Made by a program: the position numbers and the translations under genes. A stretch of 64,000 nt of DNA from Nostoc edaphicum CCNP1411 (GTDB lineage: Bacteria > Cyanobacteriota > Cyanobacteriia > Cyanobacteriales > Nostocaceae). Under the pieces are notes generated by a model. The model saw only the letters and a program-made list of their open reading frames with translations, was not told the DNA's origin and did not search any database. Each line of letters starts with the position of its first letter. Within the stretch, counting starts at the first letter, position 1. The DNA lies in contig NZ_CP054698.1 in NCBI RefSeq assembly GCF_014023275.1, positions 1,922,001 to 1,986,000 of the forward strand, given 5' to 3'. Shown here piece by piece: positions 1 to 7,259 of this stretch.

Positions 1-224
1 TAGCCATATTTGGTAAAAAGTTGATGCGACATAGTTGCAAATGCTTCGTTTGATAGCTGTTCTCGGCGATCGCTAATCCCTATCAAATGTTGAAACATTT
101 CTAAACTTAACAGCACTGCTTTTGGTTGCCCTTCTTGGACTAAGGCGATCGCTTCTCGCTTAGAGTTGGCTTGTTGGATTAGCTGAGAAAGCTCTTGGTT
201 GTCGCGTATATTTGCTTCTAGCAT
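1..224 (-). CDS. Phd/YefM-type antitoxin (partial, 3' end outside window)
   Basis: The reverse strand opens with ATG at 224 and runs off the left edge, giving about 74 residues. The protein begins MLEANIRDNQELSQLIQQA and continues with EAIALVQEGQPKAVLLSLEMF, the pattern of Phd/YefM antitoxins, which bind their own promoter and neutralise a RelE/Doc-type toxin. Antitoxin function and the existence of a toxin partner beyond the edge are inferred from family knowledge; no partner is visible here. The segment is shorter than the ORF listing limit and was read directly from the sequence. Confidence 0.7.
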   Translation of the reverse strand, partial: MLEANIRDNQELSQLIQQANSKREAIALVQEGQPKAVLLSLEMFQHLIGISDRREQLSNEAFATMSHQLFTKYG

Positions 225-604
225 ATAATTTGCTGTTTTGAAGTCAGTTATAATTCTATGTTACGCGATCGCCTATTTCCTTGTTCTTAAGTTATCAGCA
301 AAACCTCTAGCAGTTAGATAATTGAGGCGATCGCCTAACGCTTTACGACTCACAGAAATAGCGATCGCATACCGCAAAGCCTTTAGCAGATAGATAATTG
401 AGGCGATCGCGTTTGACTTAGAGTATAACCTGTGGTATTTTATCCAAACGGCTTGTTTAACTATTAAATTGCCTAAACAAGCTGTACTTAAACCGCAGTT
501 GCGTTACAACTCCAATTTTAATCGTCCGCTTTGTAATTGGATAACGATTATCTTGGGCGTTTTCAGATAAGTCAATTAAGCTATAACTCATTTCAGATTG
601 CTAT
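225..604. other. Intergenic, HIP1-rich, with duplicated segment
   Basis: No gene is seen. Four HIP1 octamers lie between 260 and 420. A stretch reading AGCAGTTAGATAATTGAGGC (about 309-328) recurs about 75 bp further on as AGCAGATAGATAATTGAGGC, so part of the spacer is a short direct duplication. The first copy of the HIP1-framed repeat (327-368) lies here. Confidence 0.6.
327..368. repeat. HIP1-framed short dispersed repeat, copy 1
   Basis: Two GCGATCGC octamers enclose a core ACGACTCACAGAAATA. The same arrangement with core ACGACTCACAGGAATA occurs at 3580-3620 and 4358-4398. This copy is 42 bp, the others 41 bp. It lies in the spacer between the Phd-like and the OLD-like genes. Confidence 0.75.
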
Positions 605-1237
605 ATGACAAAAATTTCGATAAGCGAAATAGAGTTTAACAATGGCACTAAGATTGTACTAAAGGCGAATGAAATAGTAGTATTTGTTGGACCAAATAAT
701 GCTGGAAAAAGTGCTACCTTGAAAGAGTCATTAAGCCTTTTAAAGTCAAAAGTCAATGGTAAACAAAACGCAAAAGTTCTAAGGGATTTAACAATTTGCA
801 AGGAAGGTGATGAAGCGGGTTTTAAATCTTTTCTAGAAAAAATATCTATAGAGAAATATCAAGGCAATCCAGAGCCTAATCTTCAAGGTTTTGGTTTTAA
901 TATTTATAGACCTAGTATTGAAGGCTTTTGGATTAATTCTGACAATGGCTTAGGTGAATTAACGGCAGTTTTTGCAAATATGTTAGGAACAGAAGATAGG
1001 CTGAAAGCAGCAAATCCCGCCCCTAATATTAAATTAATTACTGAACCAATTCAACATCCAATTCATTTTCTTCAGAAAAATGACAACTTAGAATCCGAAT
1101 TCAGTAATTATTTTAGACAAGCATTTGGGACAGACCTTATTGTTCATAGAAATGCTGGAAGTGAGGTGCCACTTTATGTAGGAGAAAAACCAGTTTTGCA
1201 TAATGGTGAAGATATAGGACTAATATTTGATTTCTGA
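605..1237 (+). pseudogene. OLD-family ATPase/nuclease, 5' part, split by IS630
   Basis: This is the N-terminal ATPase part of an AAA/ABC-type ATPase. A Walker A motif GPNNAGKS lies at residues 29-36, preceded by the usual short beta strands. The reading frame is native up to about 1225; the last residues (FDF, then stop) come from the inserted IS630 element. The continuation is at 2339-3433. Together the two parts would give about 570 residues, a normal size for OLD-like nucleases with a C-terminal TOPRIM domain. OLD proteins are nucleases, several of them anti-phage (P2 Old, GajA of Gabija); no GajB-type helicase adjoins this gene, so it is not called Gabija. Confidence 0.8.
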
Positions 1238-2278
1238 AAAAGCTCCGTACATTTGAAGAGTCGCAAAATCAAAGGTAGTGTGCCGGATAAACCACTCAAA
1301 CATCCATTTGAGATGTGAGAACGAAGGAATCAAGGCACAGAAACGCCGCACCCAGGTTTTAGCTTGTAACCAAATATCCTCAATTGGATTTTGTGACGGG
1401 CAATTAGGAGCAAAGCGGACGCAGTGAATTTTCCACTCCTCTTGAGACAAATCTTGGTTTACCTCGCCTAAAAAGTTTTGAACCAGATGTGAACGATGGT
1501 AAGAAGCACCATCCCAAAAAAGAAGTAATCTTTGATTGGGGGACTGATCTAATAAATAACGTAGATAATCAATTGTATTTTCTGAGTTACCTGCGTTATA
1601 CGCTTTTAGTAGTAAGCTTCCCTCCAGATAGTCAACTGCCCCGTAGTATGTCTGTTTGTCTCGTATATTAACAACTCTCACTGCTATTTCTTGGTCAGTT
1701 TTTCCCCAGACATACCCACTTAAATCTCCCCACATTAAATGACACTCATCAAGCAGCAATACTCTCAACTTTCCTTCTTCAATTTCCTGCCGATGCCTTG
1801 CCAATAGTGTTTCAATCTCTTTTTTTTTTGCAGCAACAGCGTCCTCGTCAGCTTTTGGATTTAAAGAAGTAGTTTTCTTCCAACTAATTCCTGCCGCATC
1901 AAATAAGTCATAATAGCTCCGCTTTGACTCATAAGTTACATCATATTCAAAAGCCAATTTATATTCGAGTTCACCAAGTTCCCAACATTCTTTTGTTTGC
2001 AACCAACTTAAAACTTCTTCTCGTTGTTGAGCAGTTAAGTAACTTTTTTTTCCCTTGTGGTTCAGGCGCAGTCCCGAAATTCCATCTTCCTCATAAGCTT
2101 GCTTCCAGCTTGTTATCGAACCCAGTGACACATCTAAAATTGTTTGAATTTCCTCATACTTGTAGCCTTGATAAACCAATTTGACTGCCAACGCTTTCCT
2201 CACCTCACGCGCATCTGGGCGATCATCTATAAATTCTTGTAGTTCTGCGATCGCGGCTTGTAGATGCTGGTTTATCAT
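1220..2278 (-). CDS. IS630 family transposase
   Basis: 352 residues. An N-terminal helix-turn-helix region (residues about 30-75, with VKLVYQGYKYEEIQTILDVS) is followed by a DDE catalytic domain: Asp in LLLDECHLMW, Asp in LLLFWDGASYHRS and Glu in CPSQNPIEDIWLQAK. This is the DDE triad of the IS630/Tc1 superfamily. The frame is intact, so the element may be active. A run of ten A on the coding strand (1820-1829 on the plus strand) encodes the Lys-Lys-Lys stretch and is a possible slippage site. The last codons lie in the terminal repeat and the stop codon is formed by flanking host DNA. Confidence 0.93.
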   Translation of the reverse strand: MINQHLQAAIAELQEFIDDRPDAREVRKALAVKLVYQGYKYEEIQTILDVSLGSITSWKQAYEEDGISGLRLNHKGKKSYLTAQQREEVLSWLQTKECWELGELEYKLAFEYDVTYESKRSYYDLFDAAGISWKKTTSLNPKADEDAVAAKKKEIETLLARHRQEIEEGKLRVLLLDECHLMWGDLSGYVWGKTDQEIAVRVVNIRDKQTYYGAVDYLEGSLLLKAYNAGNSENTIDYLRYLLDQSPNQRLLLFWDGASYHRSHLVQNFLGEVNQDLSQEEWKIHCVRFAPNCPSQNPIEDIWLQAKTWVRRFCALIPSFSHLKWMFEWFIRHTTFDFATLQMYGAFSEIKY

Positions 2279-2338
2279 TGTTAGCTATTAGACAAATATT
2301 CTGTCCGTATTATCTCGTAGTTTTTTTCAGAAATCAAA
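1226..2338. mobile_element. IS630-family insertion sequence
   Basis: Perfect 16-bp terminal inverted repeats TTTGATTTCTGAAAAA occupy 1226-1241 and, reversed, 2323-2338. TA lies on both outer sides (1224-1225 and 2339-2340), as expected for IS630/Tc1-mariner elements that insert at TA. The element holds one transposase gene on the minus strand and is about 1.1 kb. It splits the OLD-like gene. Removing exactly 1226-2338 restores one open frame across the junction. Removing the element plus one TA, the expected consequence of a TA duplication, would leave the host gene out of frame, so the exact target duplication is unclear. Confidence 0.9.
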
Positions 2339-3433
2339 TATGATTCCTATAGAATTTCAAATAACTATTTGAATGAGCTTCAAAAACTAGATCGTTTGGA
2401 TGAACAAGGAGACGGAATGAGAAGTTTTGTCGGGGTTTTGCTCACAACCTTTATTTCTCATTATTCTATGCTTTTCATTGATGAACCAGAAGCATTTCTT
2501 CATCCACCTCAGGCAAGACTTTTAGGGAAAATGTTAGCGAAAAATTTACCTTCCCAGAGACAACTATTCTTGGCGACTCATAGCGAAGATTTTTTAAAAG
2601 GATTACTTGATGCAAATGTTTCTAATTTGAGAATCGTTAGAATTCAACGAAGCGGGTCAATCAATACAGTAAGTGTTCTGGATAGTCAAGACATTAAAAG
2701 TATTTGGAATGACTCGTTACTGAGACATTCTAACGTACTTAATGGACTTTTCCATACCAATGTAGTTATTTGTGAAAGTGATTCTGATTGTAGATTATAT
2801 TCGGCAATTCTATCTAGTCTTTACGACAATACAAATGAGATTATCCCTGATATTCTTTTTATTCATTGCGGCGGCAAGCATAGAATTCCAGTAGTAATAA
2901 AATCATTAAAGAAGCTAAATGTTCCAATGAAAGTTGTTTCAGACTTTGATATTTTAAATGATAGTAATCCGTTACAGAATATTTATAGTGAACTAGGAGG
3001 GGATTGGCAGGATATAGAAAAAGATTGGAGAATTGTCAAGAATTCCATTGATCAAAAAAGACCTGAATTGCAAACAACAGAACTGAAAAAGGAAATTGAA
3101 GAAATTTTTGAGAGTACGAAAGAGCAAATCTTTCCTTTGGAAAAGATTAGACAAATTCAGAAGTCTTTAAAAAAAGCTTCTGCTTGGGCATATGCTAAGG
3201 AAGTAGGTAAACCATTTATCCCTAATGGAGACGCAACTCAAGCATTTGACAGATTACAAATAAAACTTAAATCTATTGGCCTACTAGTTTTAGAAGTAGG
3301 TGAATTAGAAGGTTTCGTTAAAAGTATCGGAAACCACGGGCCGAAATGGGTAAGTGAAGTGCTAGCAAAAGACTTAAAGAATGACTCTGAACTTGAGGTA
3401 GCAAGACAGTTTGTTCAACAGTTCACTGCATGA
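2339..3433 (+). pseudogene. OLD-family ATPase/nuclease, 3' part with TOPRIM
   Basis: This is the remainder of the gene split by IS630. The frame is open from the right edge of the element (YDSYRISNNYLNEL...). It holds the ABC-type signature region (DEQGDGMRSFVGVLL), Walker B LFIDEPEAFLHP and the switch histidine LATHS. A TOPRIM-like domain follows: VVICESDSDCRLY (acidic Glu), IHCGGKHRIPVV and VVSDFDILND (DxD). These are the marks of OLD nucleases. A TTG at 2369 could start an N-truncated protein, but it would lack Walker A. The next gene downstream is on the other strand. Confidence 0.8.
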
Positions 3434-3579
3434 CGAAAAAAATGACTAACAGTACTTACAAGGAATTGACGGTTCAGTGGTTAAACGAAGCTTTGTTCTG
3501 CGTATCAAGTTCATTGCTGGCAGACAGTTTTTAGCTTCGTAATCGCCAACTTCTTGTAGCAAAGACCAATAATTATTAA

Positions 3580-3620
3580 GCGATCGCCTAAAAATTACGA
3601 CTCACAGGAATAGCGATCGC
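3580..3620. repeat. HIP1-framed short dispersed repeat, copy 2
   Basis: HIP1 octamers at 3580-3587 and 3613-3620 enclose core ACGACTCACAGGAATA. It directly adjoins the stop codon of the minus-strand gene that ends at 3621, so it forms the immediate 3' flank of that gene. Confidence 0.75.
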
Positions 3621-4262
3621 CTAACTCCTCAAATCGCCAATATAAGCCCCAATTTGTTTAAGTCCCTGCAAAATTTGGATACGTTCTGATGTATTTTCAA
3701 GTAACCGATAAGTATGGGATCTAGTATATTGAGGGAAATTTTGGTGGCGATCGCATTTCAAAAACAATACTTCTCTTCCGTTTGTAACCATTGCATAACA
3801 ACTTGACTGTAAGTTGGGAGCGCTCAACAAATAAGTAAGTGCTTGGGGAATTCCCGCCGTAACGTCTAGTCTTGCAGGCTTTGACTCGATTACCAAAATC
3901 CAAAAACTATCTTGAATCACCAAAATATCAATCCTGCCTTGAACTGCAATAGCATTAGCTTCGTCTGCAACTTCGATATTGGTACTTACTTCTGCTTTTA
4001 CCAAAAAAGGAAACTGATAGAAACCTGCTAAATCTAGCAATGGTGATATAACTACAAGCTTAACAATTTCTTCGAGAGGTGGTTCTTCTTGACTGAGATA
4101 GGTATAGTTTCGAGTGAGGCGATCTAGTCCTTGTAGTTCCGCTTCGGTTAGAGTCGGCGCATTATTTAACCATTCATCAAAAAAGCGATCGCTAGAGTCT
4201 AGTCTCAAGCCAAAAGTTTGACGGAGAGCGCCAAGGGTAAGGCTACTAGCATTTGTAATCAC
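3621..4262 (-). CDS. PD-(D/E)XK nuclease-like protein (HsdR-N-like)
   Basis: 213 residues. The central segment GRIDILVIQDSFWILVIESK has the D-(x)n-ExK pattern of PD-(D/E)XK nucleases. The overall layout, with an upstream PLLDLAGFYQFPF segment and a downstream QALTYLLSAP helix, resembles the N-terminal nuclease fold of type I restriction R subunits and their many free-standing cyanobacterial relatives. No helicase or methylase genes adjoin it, so a complete restriction system is not suggested. The TOPRIM nuclease remnant upstream and the DUF433 gene behind it make this an accessory cluster. Biochemical role unknown. Confidence 0.65.
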   Translation of the reverse strand: MITNASSLTLGALRQTFGLRLDSSDRFFDEWLNNAPTLTEAELQGLDRLTRNYTYLSQEEPPLEEIVKLVVISPLLDLAGFYQFPFLVKAEVSTNIEVADEANAIAVQGRIDILVIQDSFWILVIESKPARLDVTAGIPQALTYLLSAPNLQSSCYAMVTNGREVLFLKCDRHQNFPQYTRSHTYRLLENTSERIQILQGLKQIGAYIGDLRS

Positions 4263-4357
4263 GGTTAAATTCTTGTAGTAATTACATGAAGTTTAAAAGT
4301 CTAGACATTTGATCTAGGCTCCAATACCTAATATACGATATATATAAGAGCAAAAGA

Positions 4358-4398
4358 GCGATCGCCCAGAAATCACGACTCACAGGAATAGCGATCGC
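4358..4398. repeat. HIP1-framed short dispersed repeat, copy 3, inside a CDS
   Basis: Same arrangement as copies 1 and 2. Here the repeat overlaps the 3' end of the minus-strand DUF433 gene and supplies its last residues (DRYSCES) and stop codon. Confidence 0.75.
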
Positions 4399-4594
4399 TC
4401 AAGTAGGACGATGCAAAAATTAAGGCTTGGTGAATATCTTCATCTTCTAATTCGGGAAACTCCTGGCGCAGTTCTTCACGATTAGGGTAGGTAACTAATA
4501 ACTCAATCACTCGACGAACGGTAAGCCGAAGATTACGAATAGAGGGCTGTCCATTCATGCGATTGGGATTGCTGGTAATGCGATCTAATTTCAT
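4373..4594 (-). CDS. DUF433 domain protein (antitoxin-like)
   Basis: 73 residues with the DUF433 pattern MNGQPSIRNLRLTVRRVIELL ... YPNREELRQEFPELEDEDIHQALIFA, a small winged-helix fold usually paired with a DUF5615 PIN-like toxin. No DUF5615 partner follows; the next gene on this strand is the nuclease-like gene at 4262. It is therefore an orphan or relic antitoxin. The C-terminal residues are encoded by the HIP1-framed repeat, so the original 3' end, and possibly the toxin, was probably replaced. Compare the complete pair at 59548-60182. Confidence 0.75.
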   Translation of the reverse strand: MKLDRITSNPNRMNGQPSIRNLRLTVRRVIELLVTYPNREELRQEFPELEDEDIHQALIFASSYLSDRYSCES

Positions 4595-4724
4595 GGAAGT
4601 AACCCTAGCTCCTTATGAAAATCATCGTCAATGTATATTGCTTCATACCAAGTTAATGAGAAACGATTGTACTCCAAGCAAAATTTTATAGCAAGGAACA
4701 GGAAATAAGGCTTCTGCCACTAAA

Positions 4725-5015
4725 ATAGAAAAATCATTCAATAGCCAAGTATTTAGGGGTAATCAAGTTAAACTACTTGAAGACTGGCGAGAACTCACAC
4801 CCCAAAAGCAACAAAAAGTTTTGGAGTTTGTTGAAGTACTTAAATCTGAGTCAGAAACAACACCCCCCGAATCTGATTTTGTGCCACAAATACCCTTAGC
4901 CAAAAAATTATGGTCAATCCGACAACGAGCGATCGCTGCTGGATTACAACTTCTCAACGAAGATGAAATAGGACTTGAACTTGCTGCACGTCGCGGTGGA
5001 TTCCGTGAGTCTTAA
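4725..5015 (+). pseudogene. DUF2281-like antitoxin relic (no start codon)
   Basis: The frame encodes NSQVFRGNQVKLLEDWRELT, then QKQQKVLEFVEVLKSE and a C-terminal LAARRGGFRES, resembling small antitoxins that precede PIN toxins. The frame is open from before 4681 but has no ATG; ATA at 4725 lies where a start would be expected and could be a mutated ATG. A TTG at 4821 has no ribosome-binding site. The toxin frame starts at GTG 5005 inside its last codons. Probably a decayed module. Confidence 0.5.
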
Positions 5016-5127
5016 AAAGACGTATATAGATTCTGGTGTATTGATCAGCGTCTTTAAGGCTGATGGCATTAAGGTTTGCATTTTCCAGATTAGCACTTTG
5101 CTAAAGCCTTTATCTTGCAAAGACTAG
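5005..5127 (+). pseudogene. PIN-domain toxin remnant (N-terminus only)
   Basis: GTG at 5005 overlaps the antitoxin-like frame by 11 bp, the usual coupling in such modules. The product begins VSLKKTYIDSGVLISVFKAD, which matches the first beta strand of PIN toxins with its conserved Asp (YIDS). It then loses similarity and stops at TAG 5125-5127 after 40 codons, whereas PIN toxins are about 130-150 residues. The acidic residues needed for RNase activity are absent, so it is taken as a truncated toxin gene. Shorter than the ORF listing limit. Confidence 0.55.
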
Positions 5128-5181
5128 CAAAACTCTGCTAAAAGTGCTACAGGTAAATGATTATTAGCTTGAAAAGTACAC

Positions 5182-5568
5182 ATGAAAACTACTGGAATTC
5201 ATCATGTAGCTATTATTTGTTCTGACTATGAACGCTCGAAAAAATTTTATGTTGAAACTTTAGGCTTTTCGATTATTGAAGAGACTTTTCGCGCCGAGAG
5301 AAATTCTTATAAATTAGATTTACGAGTTGGAGAAAGTGCTCAGATAGAGTTATTCTCTTTCCCAAATCCTCCTCAAAGATTTAGTAGTCCAGAAGCTTGT
5401 GGTTTAAGACATCTTGCTTTTAAAGTTGATGATCTAGAAAAAACTGTTGATTACTTAAAATCCCAAGGTGTCGAAACAGAAAATATTAGAATTGACGAAA
5501 TTACAAGTAAGAAATTTACTTTCTTTAAAGACCCAGATAATTTGCCATTAGAGATTTATGAAAATTAA
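5182..5568 (+). CDS. VOC superfamily (glyoxalase-like) protein
   Basis: 128 residues forming two beta-alpha-beta-beta-beta modules. Candidate metal ligands of the vicinal-oxygen-chelate fold are visible: His in GIHHVAII, Glu in IELFSF, His in GLRHLAFKV and Glu in PLEIYEN. It most resembles the YaeR/GloA2 subgroup, whose substrate is not settled. Read as a single-gene unit: the upstream genes are decayed toxin-antitoxin pieces and the spacer behind it carries a palindromic repeat at 5578. Confidence 0.85.
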   Translation: MKTTGIHHVAIICSDYERSKKFYVETLGFSIIEETFRAERNSYKLDLRVGESAQIELFSFPNPPQRFSSPEACGLRHLAFKVDDLEKTVDYLKSQGVETENIRIDEITSKKFTFFKDPDNLPLEIYEN

Positions 5569-5577
5569 GCTTTAATA

Positions 5578-5655
5578 CAATACAGTTCTGATAAGACCAA
5601 AACACTTGTAGAGACGGCGATTTATCGCGTCTCTTGCCTTAACCGAACCGTATTG
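5578..5655. repeat. Palindromic element, family 1 (MITE-like), copy 1
   Basis: Inverted ends CAATACAGTTCTGATAAG (5578-5595) and CTTAACCGAACCGTATTG (5638-5655) enclose a small hairpin. Related elements occur at 27817-27888 and 35857-36069. It contains no gene. No clear flanking duplication is seen for this copy. Confidence 0.7.
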
Positions 5656-5729
5656 GGGTTACTCCAGCAATAACGGTCTTCATCCTCTTGTCTCCTAAAG
5701 CAAAACTATGCGCTGTAGGGGCTTATTTT

Positions 5730-6653
5730 TTATCTTGCCCATTGCTGCAAAATGTAATTATAAAAAGCCTCTTTATCGACTTTATCCATTGCATAAATTT
5801 TCCGACCACCGGGAACTACTTTAGTACGCCCCTGACTAAGACCAGTGGTGATAATTTCTGTTTCCCATTCGCGCAGTTGATAAAATTCTGGATGTCCCAA
5901 ATAAGCTGTTGCCAAAACATCCCAAAAATAATAATCTTGGGGGATAACTAGTGCATAACATTGTCCAGCTAAATCAGATATGGAATACTGGCGTTGTCGT
6001 CCCATTTTTTGCACTAATTCTGATGTGACAGGGACATTGTTAGTTAAATCTAAAGGGCACATAATAATTTCAATTTGGGTTTGCCATACCCGCGCGGCTG
6101 AAACCGCGTCCCAATAAACATTCCATTCGGCAGAACCATCTTGTCCCGCTTCCAGACTTTTTTCTACATTACCAGGGACATTTAACGCACCCCCCATCCA
6201 CACAATCTTGTGAATCTTGGCTTCAATGTCTGGTGCTTTGTCCAAAGCTACTGCAACCGTCGTCAACGGCCCAGTTACCATCAATGTTACGGGGCTTGAT
6301 GCGTCACGTAACACCTGGATCATAAAATCTTGACCTGTTTCGGCAAGCAGAGGCGTAGTGATGGTTTCCCTTTGATTGAGAATGGGGAGATGGTCAACGA
6401 TAAACGAATCACGGCGATAGAGAGTAGGAAATGGATTAATCCCGCGCACAGTACTTTCTGCAATTGGGATATGAGAAAATCCCATCAAATCTATAATTTT
6501 ACGTGTGGCACTAACAGCCGGTTGAACGTAACAATCTGCTGGAGTGACGACAACACCAAGGAGTTGAATATGATCCATCGTCAACAGCAGCATAGTTGCT
6601 AGATAATCATCTACACCACCATCGTGATCCATTAATACTAGTTGTTTTGACAT
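5730..6653 (-). CDS. Nucleoside hydrolase (IUNH family)
   Basis: 307 residues from MSKQLVLMDHDGGVDD. The DxDxxxDD Ca2+/ribose-binding signature (DHDGGVDD) is at residues 9-16, with VTGPLTTVAVAL and VWMGGALNVPGN further on, as in inosine-uridine-preferring hydrolases that split nucleosides into base and ribose. A longer frame reaches 6821, but this would overlap the divergent deaminase gene, so the ATG at 6653 is chosen. The two starts are only 18 bp apart, so each promoter must lie within the other gene or the pair is unusually arranged. Substrate preference cannot be read from the sequence. Confidence 0.9.
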   Translation of the reverse strand: MSKQLVLMDHDGGVDDYLATMLLLTMDHIQLLGVVVTPADCYVQPAVSATRKIIDLMGFSHIPIAESTVRGINPFPTLYRRDSFIVDHLPILNQRETITTPLLAETGQDFMIQVLRDASSPVTLMVTGPLTTVAVALDKAPDIEAKIHKIVWMGGALNVPGNVEKSLEAGQDGSAEWNVYWDAVSAARVWQTQIEIIMCPLDLTNNVPVTSELVQKMGRQRQYSISDLAGQCYALVIPQDYYFWDVLATAYLGHPEFYQLREWETEIITTGLSQGRTKVVPGGRKIYAMDKVDKEAFYNYILQQWAR

Positions 6654-6671
6654 AAAAGGAGAATTATTAAT

Positions 6672-7103
6672 ATGGATGAGTTTATCAAAGCTGCAATTCA
6701 GGAAGCCAAACAAGGCAGACAAGAAGGTGGAATTCCCATTGGTTCGGTTCTCGTCAAAGATGGCAAAATTCTCGGCAAAGGACACAATAAACGTGTGCAA
6801 GACGGAGATCCTGTCACCCACGCCGAAATCGATTGTCTCCGCAATGCTGGAAGGGTTGGCAGTTATAGAGGTACAACACTCTATTCAACCTTAATGCCGT
6901 GTTACTTGTGCGCTGGGGCAGTGGTACAATTTGGCATTAAAAAAGTCATCGCTGGAGAATCCAGAACTTTTCCTGGTGCTAAAGAATTTATGGTATCTCA
7001 CGGCGTGGAAGTAATTGATCTTAATCTTGACGAATGCGAACAAATGATGAGTGAGTTTATTGAAGCTAACCCCGAACTATGGAATGAAGATATTGGTAAA
7101 TAG
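6672..7103 (+). CDS. Cytosine deaminase-like nucleoside deaminase
   Basis: 143 residues with zinc-deaminase motifs: THAEIDCL (His, catalytic Glu) and MPCYLCAGA (PCxxC). Length and the C-terminal SEFIEANPELWNED resemble yeast-type cytosine deaminase (Fcy1) more than tRNA adenosine deaminase TadA; that preference is an inference. AAGGAG at 6656-6661 is a good ribosome-binding site. Divergent to a nucleoside hydrolase and followed by an agmatinase-family gene, fitting release of base and ammonia from nucleosides and other nitrogen compounds. Confidence 0.88.
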   Translation: MDEFIKAAIQEAKQGRQEGGIPIGSVLVKDGKILGKGHNKRVQDGDPVTHAEIDCLRNAGRVGSYRGTTLYSTLMPCYLCAGAVVQFGIKKVIAGESRTFPGAKEFMVSHGVEVIDLNLDECEQMMSEFIEANPELWNEDIGK

Positions 7104-7112
7104 TTATTGGGA

Positions 7113-7144
7113 ATTGGGCATAGGGCATGGGGCATGGGGCATGG
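7113..7144. repeat. GGGGCAT heptamer tandem repeat
   Basis: Imperfect tandem copies of GGGCATG/GGGGCAT in the spacer between the deaminase and the ureohydrolase genes. This is the short tandemly repeated repetitive (heptamer) class typical of Nostocales. Confidence 0.8.
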
Positions 7145-7259
7145 ATCAATAGTTCTTCTTCCCCCTGCTTCCCCACTTTCTACTTTGTTTGTTTGTATTA
7201 CAATGCAGATGTCCACTAGGCGGCGTGCTGTCCATCTACCTAAATCCAGAAGATATTTG

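Noticed and set aside
605..3433. Gabija system (GajA)
   Set aside because: OLD-like, but no UvrD-type GajB gene adjoins it; the helicase at 51350 is about 48 kb away and of NERD type.
7104..7259. Guanidine riboswitch upstream of the ureohydrolase
   Set aside because: The spacer is mostly GGGGCAT heptamers; no conserved ykkC-type core such as the ACGR/CUGGUCCGAGAG elements was found.
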